Shown piece by piece: positions 1-6,282 of a DNA stretch of 8,576 nucleotides. The notes below the pieces were generated by a model, which searched no databases, was not told the DNA's origin, and worked only from the letters and a program-made list of their open reading frames with translations. The DNA is from Oscillospiraceae bacterium. GTDB lineage: Bacteria > Bacillota > Clostridia > Oscillospirales > Oscillospiraceae. The stretch covers positions 1 through 8,576 of the forward strand of contig JAISKY010000117.1 of the NCBI GenBank assembly GCA_031260745.1. The letters are read 5' to 3'. The translations under genes and the position numbers were made by a program. Each line of letters opens with the position of its first letter. Within the stretch, counting starts at the first letter, position 1.

Positions 1-233
1 ACGAAGAACTTATGAATGTAACGCTCGAACTCGCGAACAAAATCGCGGGTAACGCTCAGGTCGCCGTACGTCAAAGTAAAGCCGCGATTAATAACGGTTT
101 ACAAGCCGATATTCACACGGGGATTGCGTACGAAATTCAGGCGTTCGCCGTATGCTTCGCTACGGAGGACCAAAAGGACGCTATGACCGCGTTTGTGAAT
201 AAAACTAAAGTTACCGAGTTCAAAAACAAATAA
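1..233 (+). CDS. crt: Crotonase (3-hydroxybutyryl-CoA dehydratase), C-terminal part
   Basis: This is the last 77 or so residues of an enoyl-CoA hydratase of the crotonase family. The reading frame is open from the left edge, with its first whole codon at position 3, and ends at TAA 231-233. The segment has the typical C-terminal layout of Crt: a helix rich in Ala and Lys (AQVAVRQSKAAINNG), a stretch reading YEIQAFAVCFATEDQKDAM, and a Lys-rich end (FVNKTKVTEF). The CFATEDQK box is the usual C-terminal signature of clostridial crotonases. The oxyanion-hole and catalytic Glu regions lie upstream, outside the window. In the cytoplasm the enzyme would interconvert (S)-3-hydroxybutyryl-CoA and crotonyl-CoA. 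The gene following 30 bases later makes its substrate (hbd), which supports the assignment. Other enoyl-CoA hydratases are possible by sequence alone, but the neighbours favour Crt. Confidence 0.9.
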   Translation, partial: EELMNVTLELANKIAGNAQVAVRQSKAAINNGLQADIHTGIAYEIQAFAVCFATEDQKDAMTAFVNKTKVTEFKNK

Positions 234-263
234 CAAACTGAAAAAGCGCGAAAGGATTGCTTT

Positions 264-1106
264 ATGAAAAAAATCAGCATTATCGGAGCGGGTACAATGG
301 GACTTGATATTGCCCAGACGTTCGCTCTGAAAGGCTTTGATGTGACCGTCCGCGACATTACGGACGACATTATTAACAAAGCCTCCGCAAGACTTGACAA
401 GAGCATTTCGCGTCTTGTTGAAAGAAGCAAGATTACTCCGGAGGACAAGCAAAAAACTTCCGAGCGTATTACGTTCACCACGGATTTGGCGCAAGTGTCG
501 GATTCTGACTTAATTATTGAGGCAATCATTGAGGACGCTAAAATAAAGAAAGAGCTTTTCAGTTCGCTCGATAGCTTGTGTAAGCCTGAAACGATTCTCG
601 CGACAAACACTTCGTCACTGTCAATCACCGAGTTGTCAACCGCGGTTAACCGTAAGGAGCAGTTTATCGGTATGCACTTCTTTAACCCCGTACCGGTGAT
701 GAAGCTCGTTGAGGTTATCAGAGGAATATTCACGTCAGACGAAACGTATAAGGCAATATACGACCTTGCGGGCATAATCGAAAAAGAACCTGTGGAAGTA
801 CAGGACGGTCCGGGTTTCATTGTAAATAAAATCCTCGTTCCAATGATAAACGAGGCTATATTTGTGTTGCAGGACGGAATCGCTTCCGCGGAAGATATTG
901 ACAAGGCAATGCGGCTTGGCGCGAACCACCCGATGGGACCGCTTGCGCTGTCAGACCTTATCGGGAACGATGTAGTTCTGCATATTATGGAAATCCTACA
1001 TTCGGAAACCGGAGACTCCAAGTACAGACCCGCCGCTCTTCTGAAAAAAATGGTCAGAGGCGGACTCCTCGGCAAAAAGACAGGTAAAGGCTTTTACGTC
1101 TATTAA
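264..1106 (+). CDS. hbd: 3-Hydroxybutyryl-CoA dehydrogenase
   Basis: This 280-residue protein is close to the usual 282 or so of clostridial Hbd and reduces acetoacetyl-CoA to 3-hydroxybutyryl-CoA with NAD(P)H. The N-terminal Rossmann fold begins IIGAGTMG, with the dinucleotide-binding glycines at residues 8, 10 and 13. The expected catalytic residues all fall where they do in well-studied Hbd enzymes: Ser117 in NTSS, His138 in GMHFFNPVPVMKLVEVI and Asn188 in GFIVNKI. The C-terminal all-helical dimerisation domain ends GLLGKKTGKGFYVY, the family's normal terminus. One small deviation is GLDIAQ after the glycine motif, where GSGIAQ or GAGIAQ is more usual. The ATG start has an AAAGGA ribosome binding site at 251-256, seven bases upstream. 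It follows crt by 30 bases and precedes the CoA transferase by 21, in one operon. Confidence 0.97.
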   Translation: MKKISIIGAGTMGLDIAQTFALKGFDVTVRDITDDIINKASARLDKSISRLVERSKITPEDKQKTSERITFTTDLAQVSDSDLIIEAIIEDAKIKKELFSSLDSLCKPETILATNTSSLSITELSTAVNRKEQFIGMHFFNPVPVMKLVEVIRGIFTSDETYKAIYDLAGIIEKEPVEVQDGPGFIVNKILVPMINEAIFVLQDGIASAEDIDKAMRLGANHPMGPLALSDLIGNDVVLHIMEILHSETGDSKYRPAALLKKMVRGGLLGKKTGKGFYVY

Positions 1107-1112
1107 AAACCC

Positions 1113-1119
1113 AAAGGAG
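1113..1119 (+). promoter_or_regulatory. Ribosome binding site selecting a GTG start
   Basis: AAAGGAG lies 8 bases before the GTG at 1128. No in-frame ATG is near, so this site fixes the GTG as the start of the CoA transferase alpha subunit. The resulting N-terminus (MEKLTHAANAV) aligns well with the usual start of AtoD-type proteins. Confidence 0.8.
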
Positions 1120-1127
1120 AATTAGCT

Positions 1128-1787
1128 GTGGAAAAGTTAACACACGCAGCAAATGCCGTTTCAGTGTTAAAGGACGGCGACGTCCTGCTTGTAGGCGGCT
1201 TTATGATGGCAGGAAGTCCCGAAACGCTGATTAAAGCTCTGTTGGAAACCAGCGAGGTTAAAAATCTTACGGTTGTTTCCAACGATACCGGAACGACTGA
1301 CTCGAATATGATTAAGGTTATGAAACAGGGGCGCGTAGTCAAAGTTCACGGCTCGTATATCGGCTCTAATCCTATGACCGGGCAAATGCTTATTGACGAC
1401 GCGGACAGCGTTACGCTGTACCCTCAAGGAACGCTGGCGGAGAAACTCCGTTGCGGTGGAGCGGGCATAGCCGGATTCTACACCCCGGTCGGCGTAGGTA
1501 CGATTATTGAGAACGGTAAAGAAAAACGTACTTTCGGAGACCGTGAGTTCCTGTTGGAAACCGCGTTGCGCGGCAACGTCGCTTTCGTTAAAGCGACCGT
1601 AGCCGACAAATTCGGCAATTGCTATATGCGCGGCTCGACAAAAAACTTCGGCGCGATTATGGCGCGCGCGGCTGATTTTGTCATCGCGGAAGCAAAAAAA
1701 ATCGTGGAGATTGGCGAGCTTGACCCGGAACTTGTGACAATTCCCGGTATCTTTATTGACGCGCTTGTTCAATCGGAGGATATATAG
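1128..1787 (+). CDS. atoD: Acetate/acetoacetate CoA-transferase, alpha subunit
   Basis: This 219-residue protein is a family I (3-oxoacid type) CoA transferase alpha subunit, essentially the length of E. coli AtoD (about 220). Visible signatures are GDVLLVGGFMMAGSPETLI near residues 17-35, a TLYPQGTLAEKLRCGGAGI stretch at about 96-114, and the FYTPVGVGT box at 117-125 followed by a GKE. With the beta subunit it forms a heteromeric enzyme that moves CoA between acyl donors and acetate or acetoacetate; here butyryl-CoA is the likely donor, which would release butyrate. Translation starts at GTG. The stop codon TAG abuts the ATG of the beta subunit, so the two are probably translationally coupled to give equal amounts. 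The exact acceptor (acetate or acetoacetate) cannot be read from the sequence. A glutaconate-type role is less likely given the AtoD-like length and the butyrate context. Confidence 0.93.
   Translation: MEKLTHAANAVSVLKDGDVLLVGGFMMAGSPETLIKALLETSEVKNLTVVSNDTGTTDSNMIKVMKQGRVVKVHGSYIGSNPMTGQMLIDDADSVTLYPQGTLAEKLRCGGAGIAGFYTPVGVGTIIENGKEKRTFGDREFLLETALRGNVAFVKATVADKFGNCYMRGSTKNFGAIMARAADFVIAEAKKIVEIGELDPELVTIPGIFIDALVQSEDI
1775..1779 (+). promoter_or_regulatory. Ribosome binding site of the beta subunit, inside alpha
   Basis: GGAGG lies within the last codons of the alpha subunit, 8 bases before the beta-subunit ATG at 1788. Because the alpha stop (1785-1787) directly touches that ATG, a ribosome finishing alpha would stand over this site. 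This suggests coupled translation. Confidence 0.75.
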
Positions 1788-2438
1788 ATGGATAATAAAG
1801 AGTTTATAGCGCGCCGCGTGGCGCGGGAGCTTAAAGACGGCGACGTAGTAAATCTCGGCATCGGATTACCGACGCTGGTTGCGAATTACGTTCCCGACGG
1901 CGTCAGTATCACGTTGCAGGCAGAACACGGAATACTCGGCGCGGGCGGAGCGGCAAAACCCGGCGAGGAAGACTCCGAAATCATAAACGCCGGAGGGTTT
2001 CACATTACCGTTTTACCGGGCGCGAGCTTCTTTGACAGCGCGACCTCGTTCGGGATTATTCGCGGAGGTCACGTAGACGTTACAATCCTCGGCGCGTTGC
2101 AAGTTGACGCTAGAGGGAATATCGCGAACTGGATGGTTCCAGGAAAACGCGTTCCCGGTATGGGCGGAGCGATGGACCTGGTCGTCGGCGCGAAAGAAGT
2201 TATCGTAGCGATGGAGCATACGGTTAAAGGTTCGCACAAAATAATGAAAGAATGTTCGTATCCGCTGACTGCGGTCGGAGTCGTCAAAAAAATCATAACG
2301 GAAATGGGCGTTATGGATATTACCAAAGACGGCATTGTACTTACGGAAATCGCCAGGGGCTTTACCGTCGAGGACGTGCAATCCGCGACCGACGCGACGC
2401 TGATTATCCCGGACAATATCATTATAATAGAAATATAG
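1788..2438 (+). CDS. atoA: Acetate/acetoacetate CoA-transferase, beta subunit
   Basis: This 216-residue protein is the catalytic beta subunit of the family I CoA transferase, the same length as E. coli AtoA. The catalytic glutamate that forms the glutamyl-CoA thioester is Glu46 in QAEHGILG. Upstream is the NLGIGLPTLVANYV segment typical of the family. Downstream are the PGASFFDSATSFGIIRGGH segment, the NWMVPGK segment and the conserved GMGGAMDLVVGAK box. The C-terminus contains TEIARGFTVEDVQSAT, also typical. The protein pairs with the alpha subunit encoded immediately upstream, with no gap between the genes. In this cluster the pair most plausibly performs the last step, butyryl-CoA to butyrate. 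It could also activate short-chain acids in the reverse direction. A 166-base untranslated gap follows before bcd. Confidence 0.95.
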   Translation: MDNKEFIARRVARELKDGDVVNLGIGLPTLVANYVPDGVSITLQAEHGILGAGGAAKPGEEDSEIINAGGFHITVLPGASFFDSATSFGIIRGGHVDVTILGALQVDARGNIANWMVPGKRVPGMGGAMDLVVGAKEVIVAMEHTVKGSHKIMKECSYPLTAVGVVKKIITEMGVMDITKDGIVLTEIARGFTVEDVQSATDATLIIPDNIIIIEI

Positions 2439-2604
2439 CTGTTACGTTTGGGAATGGTTATAGGATTCGTGCCCATACGCGCAAAAAATCCAAGAGTCAT
2501 AAAGGCTTGCGGTTTTTCTGCCTGATATTGGCTCGACATTCACTTTGTCTTAGCCGAATCGGGCTATTTAAGAATTTCAAATATTATTTCACGGAGGAGA
2601 AAAT
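2439..2604 (+). other. Untranslated gap within the butyrate operon
   Basis: This 166-base stretch between atoA and bcd is much longer than the other gaps in the operon (0-30 bases). I see no supported gene in it. A short inverted repeat, TAGCC at 2551-2555 and GGCTA at 2562-2566 with a 6-base loop, is present but has no T-tract. No convincing -35/-10 pair was found. GGAGGAG near 2593-2599 is the ribosome binding site of bcd. Confidence 0.5.
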
Positions 2605-3741
2605 ATGTTTTTCAACGAAGACCACGAGTATATCCGCAGTTTAGCCAAGGAGTTTGCGGAAAAAGACCTCGCGCCAATCGCCAATGACATCGACAAGAAC
2701 GACGAAGTACCTCAACGTATCTATGACCTTATGGCGGAGATGGGCTTTTTCGGATTGAAAATCCCGGAGCAGTACGGCGGTCAGGGGCTTGACACCCGTT
2801 CGTATGTTTGCGTTATGGAAGAAATTTGTAAAAAGAGCATAGCGGCAAGCCTGATAATGTCGTCGGCTAACTCTCTGTCAACGGCTCCGATGTTGCTTGC
2901 CGGAACCGAGGAGCAGAAGCAGAAATATATTCCCGGAATTGCCAGCGGTGAGGACTTTATGGCTTTCGGTCTTACCGAACCCGGAGCCGGAAGTGACGCC
3001 GGAGCGATGACGACTAAAGCTGTAGAAGATGGCGACAGCTATATTCTTAACGGCAGAAAGTGCTTTATTACCGGCGCGCCGTTTGCCAAAAACGCGGTTA
3101 TCTTCGCTAAGACGAATCCCGAAAAAGGCTCTAAAGGTATTACGAGTTTAATCGTGGATATGAGTTTACCCGGAATTTCGGTCGGTAAACACGAGGACAA
3201 AATGGGTTTACGCGGAGTCGCGACAAGCGACATCGTTTTAGAGGACGTTCGCGTTCCGAAAAGCGAGATACTCGGCGAGATTGACCGCGGTTTTATCACG
3301 GCAATGAAAACTCTGTCTATCGGACGTATCGGAGTTGCTACTCAGGGAATCGGTATCTCGCAAGGCGCGATGGACGAAGCGGTAAAATACATCAAGGAGC
3401 GTAAACAATTCGGAAAACGTCTCGCGGATTTCCAGTCATTGCAGTTCAAAATCGCGGATATGGAAACAAAGCTCAACGCCGCGCGTTTGCTCGTTTATAA
3501 CGCCGCTTACAATATGGACGAAGGCAACGATGTGACAAAAGCCGCGTCTATGGCGAAACTTTTCGCTACTGAAACCGCGCTTGAAATCGTAAGCGACGCG
3601 CTACAAATGCACGGCGGATACGGTTATATCAAGGAATACTCGATTGAGCGTTTGTACCGCGACGCGCGTGTACTGACCATATTTGAGGGAACTTCTCAAA
3701 TTCAGCAAATGGTTATTTCAGGAATAGTAATAGGTAAATAA
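2605..3741 (+). CDS. bcd: Butyryl-CoA dehydrogenase (short-chain acyl-CoA dehydrogenase)
   Basis: This is a full-length 378-residue acyl-CoA dehydrogenase, the normal size for Bcd. Domains run in the usual order: an N-terminal helical domain; a middle beta domain with the FAD and substrate signature FGLTEPGAGSDAG at about 121-133 and KCFITGAPFA; and a C-terminal helical domain with ERKQFGKRLADFQ, MHGGYGYIKEYSIERLYRDAR and IFEGTSQIQ. Glu361 in FEGTSQIQ is the expected catalytic base, as in the short-chain and butyryl-CoA enzymes. The enzyme reduces crotonyl-CoA to butyryl-CoA, with FAD receiving electrons from EtfAB. The ATG at 2605 has a strong GGAGGAG upstream. The gene is followed 12 bases later by etfB, the classic bcd-etfB-etfA arrangement of anaerobes whose complex bifurcates electrons from NADH to crotonyl-CoA and ferredoxin. 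Bifurcation is inferred from the arrangement, not seen directly. Confidence 0.96.
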   Translation: MFFNEDHEYIRSLAKEFAEKDLAPIANDIDKNDEVPQRIYDLMAEMGFFGLKIPEQYGGQGLDTRSYVCVMEEICKKSIAASLIMSSANSLSTAPMLLAGTEEQKQKYIPGIASGEDFMAFGLTEPGAGSDAGAMTTKAVEDGDSYILNGRKCFITGAPFAKNAVIFAKTNPEKGSKGITSLIVDMSLPGISVGKHEDKMGLRGVATSDIVLEDVRVPKSEILGEIDRGFITAMKTLSIGRIGVATQGIGISQGAMDEAVKYIKERKQFGKRLADFQSLQFKIADMETKLNAARLLVYNAAYNMDEGNDVTKAASMAKLFATETALEIVSDALQMHGGYGYIKEYSIERLYRDARVLTIFEGTSQIQQMVISGIVIGK

Positions 3742-3753
3742 GGAGATTATCGT

Positions 3754-4557
3754 ATGAACATATTGGTATGTATTAAACAAGTACCGGATATTAATGAGCT
3801 AAAAGTAGACGCGGCGACTAATACCTTGCCGATTGACAAAGCTCCTAATGTTGTCAATACGCTTGACACCTACGCGTTGGAAACCGCAGTACGCTTAAAA
3901 GACGCCGACCCCGAGGTTAAGATTTTCGCGTTGACTATGGGACCCGAACAAGCTAAGGAAGCGCTGAAAAGCTGCCTTTCAGTGGGCGCGGACAAAGCCT
4001 ATAGGTTAGGCGACGTACTGCTTGAGGATTCTGACACATTGGCTACCAGTTACGCGTTGTCAGGCGCCGCGAAAGTATTGGAAGCTCGCGAGGGCTTGAC
4101 GTTTGACCTGATTCTTTGCGGCAAACAAACCACCGACGGCGATAGCGCTCAGGTTGGCGTGCAATTAGCGGAGCATCTCAGCTATCCCCAAATAACTTCC
4201 GCTGTTGAGATTTCCGTTGACGCGGGAAAAGTACGCGCCCGCCGCGAAACAGGCGACGGTTACGAGGTCGTAGAAACCGCGCTTCCGGCGGTAGTGACTA
4301 TCTCCAAAACGGAATATGAACCGCGTTACGCCTCCGTAAAATCGAAAATGGCGGCTAACCGCGCCGAAATCCCGGTATTAACTGTCGCGGATTTAGAAAT
4401 TGATACGGCTCTGATAGGCTTGAACGGTTCGCCCACTAAGTTGAAAAACACGTATGTACCGCAACGGAAAAAGGGCGGCATTAAACTCGAAGAAGAAAAC
4501 GGCGAAATTGCCGCGGACAAATTGGCGGCGCTCCTTAGTGACGCCGGAATCGTTTAA
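3754..4557 (+). CDS. etfB: Electron transfer flavoprotein, beta subunit
   Basis: This 267-residue protein starts MNILVCIKQVPD, the hallmark N-terminus of EtfB. Further signatures are NTLDTYALETAVRL (about residues 35-48), the ALTMGPEQAKEALKSCLSVGAD stretch, and CGKQTTDGDSAQVGVQLAEHL in mid-protein. The DGD-S-AQVG form resembles Etf proteins partnered with Bcd in anaerobes; mitochondrial-type EtfB usually has a different sequence at this site. This supports, but does not prove, a bifurcating Etf that binds NADH and a second FAD. The ending (VPQRKKGGIKLEE and onward) is also typical. It works with EtfA, encoded 12 bases downstream, to pass electrons to Bcd and probably to ferredoxin. An AAGGAG site lies just before the start and overlaps the bcd stop. 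Confidence 0.96.
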   Translation: MNILVCIKQVPDINELKVDAATNTLPIDKAPNVVNTLDTYALETAVRLKDADPEVKIFALTMGPEQAKEALKSCLSVGADKAYRLGDVLLEDSDTLATSYALSGAAKVLEAREGLTFDLILCGKQTTDGDSAQVGVQLAEHLSYPQITSAVEISVDAGKVRARRETGDGYEVVETALPAVVTISKTEYEPRYASVKSKMAANRAEIPVLTVADLEIDTALIGLNGSPTKLKNTYVPQRKKGGIKLEEENGEIAADKLAALLSDAGIV

Positions 4558-4569
4558 GGAGGTTTTGAG

Positions 4570-5571
4570 ATGAGTGAAAATAAGAATCTATGGGTGTTTT
4601 TTGAGGTCGTAGGCGGTTCGCCTAAAATCGTAAGTATGGAATTACTGGGTAAGGGCAAAGAGCTTGCCAACGCGGTCGGCGAGGAACTCGTTGCCGTAGT
4701 TATCGGCAACGGTGTTGACGCTGCGGTAAAAATCGCCGTATCATACGGAGCGGACAAGGTTATTGTCGTGGATGGAGCGGACTACGCCAATTACAGTACG
4801 GACGCTTACACCTACGCGCTAGAACAGCTTGTCGGTAAATACAAACCCTCCGCTATCCTGCTCGGCGCGACCGGTATCGGTCGGGATTTAGCTCCGCGTA
4901 TTGCCGCGCGGCTGAATACCGGACTGACGGCAGACTGCACCGGTCTTGGTATTGATACCGATACGGGCGTTATTCAGTGGTCGCGTACGGCGTACAGCGG
5001 GAAACTTATAGCCGAAATTGAATGCCCGGAGGCTCGTCCGCAAATCGGAACGGTACGTCCGAGCGTATTTAAGCGCGTTCCTCCTGACTTGGAGCGTAGC
5101 GCGGAGATTATCGCGGAAGATATTCCAGTGCCGACCGGTCTTATTCGGATTGCTTTGGTTGAGAAAATCGAAGAAGCCGCCGAGGGCGCGGTTAACCTCG
5201 AAGAAGCTGAAATCATTGTTTCCGGCGGACGCGGCTTAGGTAAACCGGAGAATTTCTCGTTGGTGAAAGATTTAGCCGACGTGTTAAACGGCGTAGTGGG
5301 AGCTTCACGCGCGGCAGTTGACGCGGGTTGGATTGACCACTCTCACCAGGTCGGTCAGACGGGTAAAACCGTAGGGCCTAAGTTGTACGTAGCGTGCGGA
5401 ATTTCCGGCGCGATTCAGCACTTGGCGGGTATGTCGGGTTCAGACGTTATTATCGCGGTTAACCGTGACCCGGACGCTCCAATCTTTGACATAGCGGATT
5501 ACGGCATTGTGGGCGATATTAAGGAAGTTCTGCCCGCTCTGACTTCGGCGATTAAAAAACTCAGGTCATAG
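4570..5571 (+). CDS. etfA: Electron transfer flavoprotein, alpha subunit
   Basis: This 333-residue EtfA begins NLWVFFEVVGGSPKIVSMELLGK, the usual N-terminal domain that faces EtfB. Its middle has AILLGATGIGRDLAPRIAARL, typical of EtfA. The C-terminal FAD domain carries VSGGRGLGKPENF, GASRAAVDAGWIDHSHQVGQ (around 244-263, with the flavin-contacting Arg247 region), TGKTVGPKLYVACGISGAIQ and the end motif AVNRDPDAPIFDIADYGIVGD. No N-terminal ferredoxin-like extension is present; some EtfA fusions have one, so ferredoxin would be a separate soluble partner. The ribosome binding site AAGGAGG (4556-4562) overlaps the etfB stop, suggesting close coupling. This is the last gene of the operon; a strong terminator follows 18 bases after its stop. 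Confidence 0.97.
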   Translation: MSENKNLWVFFEVVGGSPKIVSMELLGKGKELANAVGEELVAVVIGNGVDAAVKIAVSYGADKVIVVDGADYANYSTDAYTYALEQLVGKYKPSAILLGATGIGRDLAPRIAARLNTGLTADCTGLGIDTDTGVIQWSRTAYSGKLIAEIECPEARPQIGTVRPSVFKRVPPDLERSAEIIAEDIPVPTGLIRIALVEKIEEAAEGAVNLEEAEIIVSGGRGLGKPENFSLVKDLADVLNGVVGASRAAVDAGWIDHSHQVGQTGKTVGPKLYVACGISGAIQHLAGMSGSDVIIAVNRDPDAPIFDIADYGIVGDIKEVLPALTSAIKKLRS

Positions 5572-5589
5572 ACAAATAAGAAAAATAAC

Positions 5590-5626
5590 AATCGCGGCTC
5601 AGAAAATGAGCCGCGATTTGTTTTTT
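5590..5626. terminator. Rho-independent terminator, probably bidirectional
   Basis: A perfect 11-bp stem, AATCGCGGCTC (5590-5600) with GAGCCGCGATT (5608-5618), encloses a 7-base loop. On the + strand it runs into TTTGTTTTTT (5617-5626), ending the butyrate operon. On the - strand the hairpin is followed by TTATTTTTCTTATTT (complement of the A-rich 5574-5588), so it can also end the convergent gene that stops at 5644. Confidence 0.93.
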
Positions 5627-5643
5627 CAAATACGGAACTTGCG

Positions 5644-6180
5644 TCAGCGCAAGACATTCGGCAGAGTTATACTTGCGTAAGATATGTCGGGACCGGTGTA
5701 GAAATTGTCGCTCGTTGACACGATATAAACAGCCGCAACCACTATTACGATTAATAAAACCGAAATTACGATTGCCGCTATTGACAACGCAATCCCGGCA
5801 GTTGCCATACCATAGGAGGCTCCCGCCGCAATGGAGCGTTTGCGTCCTACAATACCCAGCGCCAGTCCGCCTATCGCCAAAAGAAAGCCGAAAAACGGAA
5901 ATATAATACCCAGTATACCTAAAATCAGAGAGAATATGTTATAGGTTTCGGCGGGATTTTTTACAAACGGCTTACCTGACCTAGCGCCCGGCGGCGCGTA
6001 AGGTTGCATATCTGTAGTTTGCGGGTTTTGATACTCTGTCGGAGTATGATACGGGTCGTTATAGCGGTAATCGTCCTTGCGCTCGTATTCGCTTTTAAGC
6101 GGCCACGTAAGCTCAAACTCGCAATAGCCGCACCTCGTCTGACCTTGTACTACAGGCTCACCGCAATTCGGACATTTCAT
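5644..6180 (-). CDS. Zinc-ribbon protein with two membrane helices (DUF4190-like)
   Basis: This is a 178-residue protein of unknown function. The N-terminus is a zinc ribbon with Cys3, Cys6, Cys17 and Cys20 (CPNCG then CGYC), expected to bind one zinc ion in the cytoplasm. Residues about 28-78 form a polar, Tyr- and Pro-rich linker (NDPYHTPTEYQNP and MQPYAPPG), probably disordered. Two hydrophobic stretches follow: one at roughly 81-111, split by a short Pro-Phe kink and ending in GRKRS, and one at roughly 122-155. The LAIGGLALGIVGRKRS segment followed by GMATAGIALSI resembles DUF4190-type two-helix proteins. The last 24 residues are polar with no known motif. The start ATG (complement of 6178-6180) has GAGGAG just upstream on the - strand. 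Its upstream neighbour in the same direction is the fumarase alpha subunit, 102 bases away, with no clear terminator between, so co-transcription is possible but a functional link is not evident. Confidence 0.85.
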   Translation of the reverse strand: MKCPNCGEPVVQGQTRCGYCEFELTWPLKSEYERKDDYRYNDPYHTPTEYQNPQTTDMQPYAPPGARSGKPFVKNPAETYNIFSLILGILGIIFPFFGFLLAIGGLALGIVGRKRSIAAGASYGMATAGIALSIAAIVISVLLIVIVVAAVYIVSTSDNFYTGPDISYASITLPNVLR

Positions 6181-6212
6181 AATAAACTCCTCGTTTAATG
6201 ATTAATTTTCTG

Positions 6213-6240
6213 TTTGTATCTTTTGCCGTTTGCTTAACAA
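6213..6240 (-). promoter_or_regulatory. Weak candidate promoter for the zinc-ribbon membrane gene
   Basis: Read on the - strand, TTGTTA (complement of 6235-6240) and TACAAA (complement of 6213-6218) are 16 bases apart, each matching 4 of 6 consensus positions. They lie about 32 bases upstream of the start codon at 6180. The match is modest and the region is AT-rich, so chance is a real alternative. Confidence 0.3.
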
Positions 6241-6282
6241 TAGTTTCGTTTCGGTTTATGGTGTCTAACAAACTCCTGTCCT

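Noticed and set aside
137..1075. 312-codon open frame on the - strand opposite hbd
   Set aside because: It overlaps an unmistakable hbd on the + strand, is rich in Ser and Ile without any family motif, and has no convincing ribosome binding site. It is a shadow of the real gene.
2496..2525. Terminator between atoA and bcd (AGGC...GCCT with a T-run)
   Set aside because: The T-run sits inside the putative loop and the stem is only 4 bp, so it does not have a terminator's form.
2252..2644. 130-codon + strand open frame spanning the end of atoA and the start of bcd
   Set aside because: It overlaps two well-supported genes in another frame and its composition (runs of Arg, Tyr, Lys) is not protein-like. 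The same applies to the - strand frame at 2069-2539.
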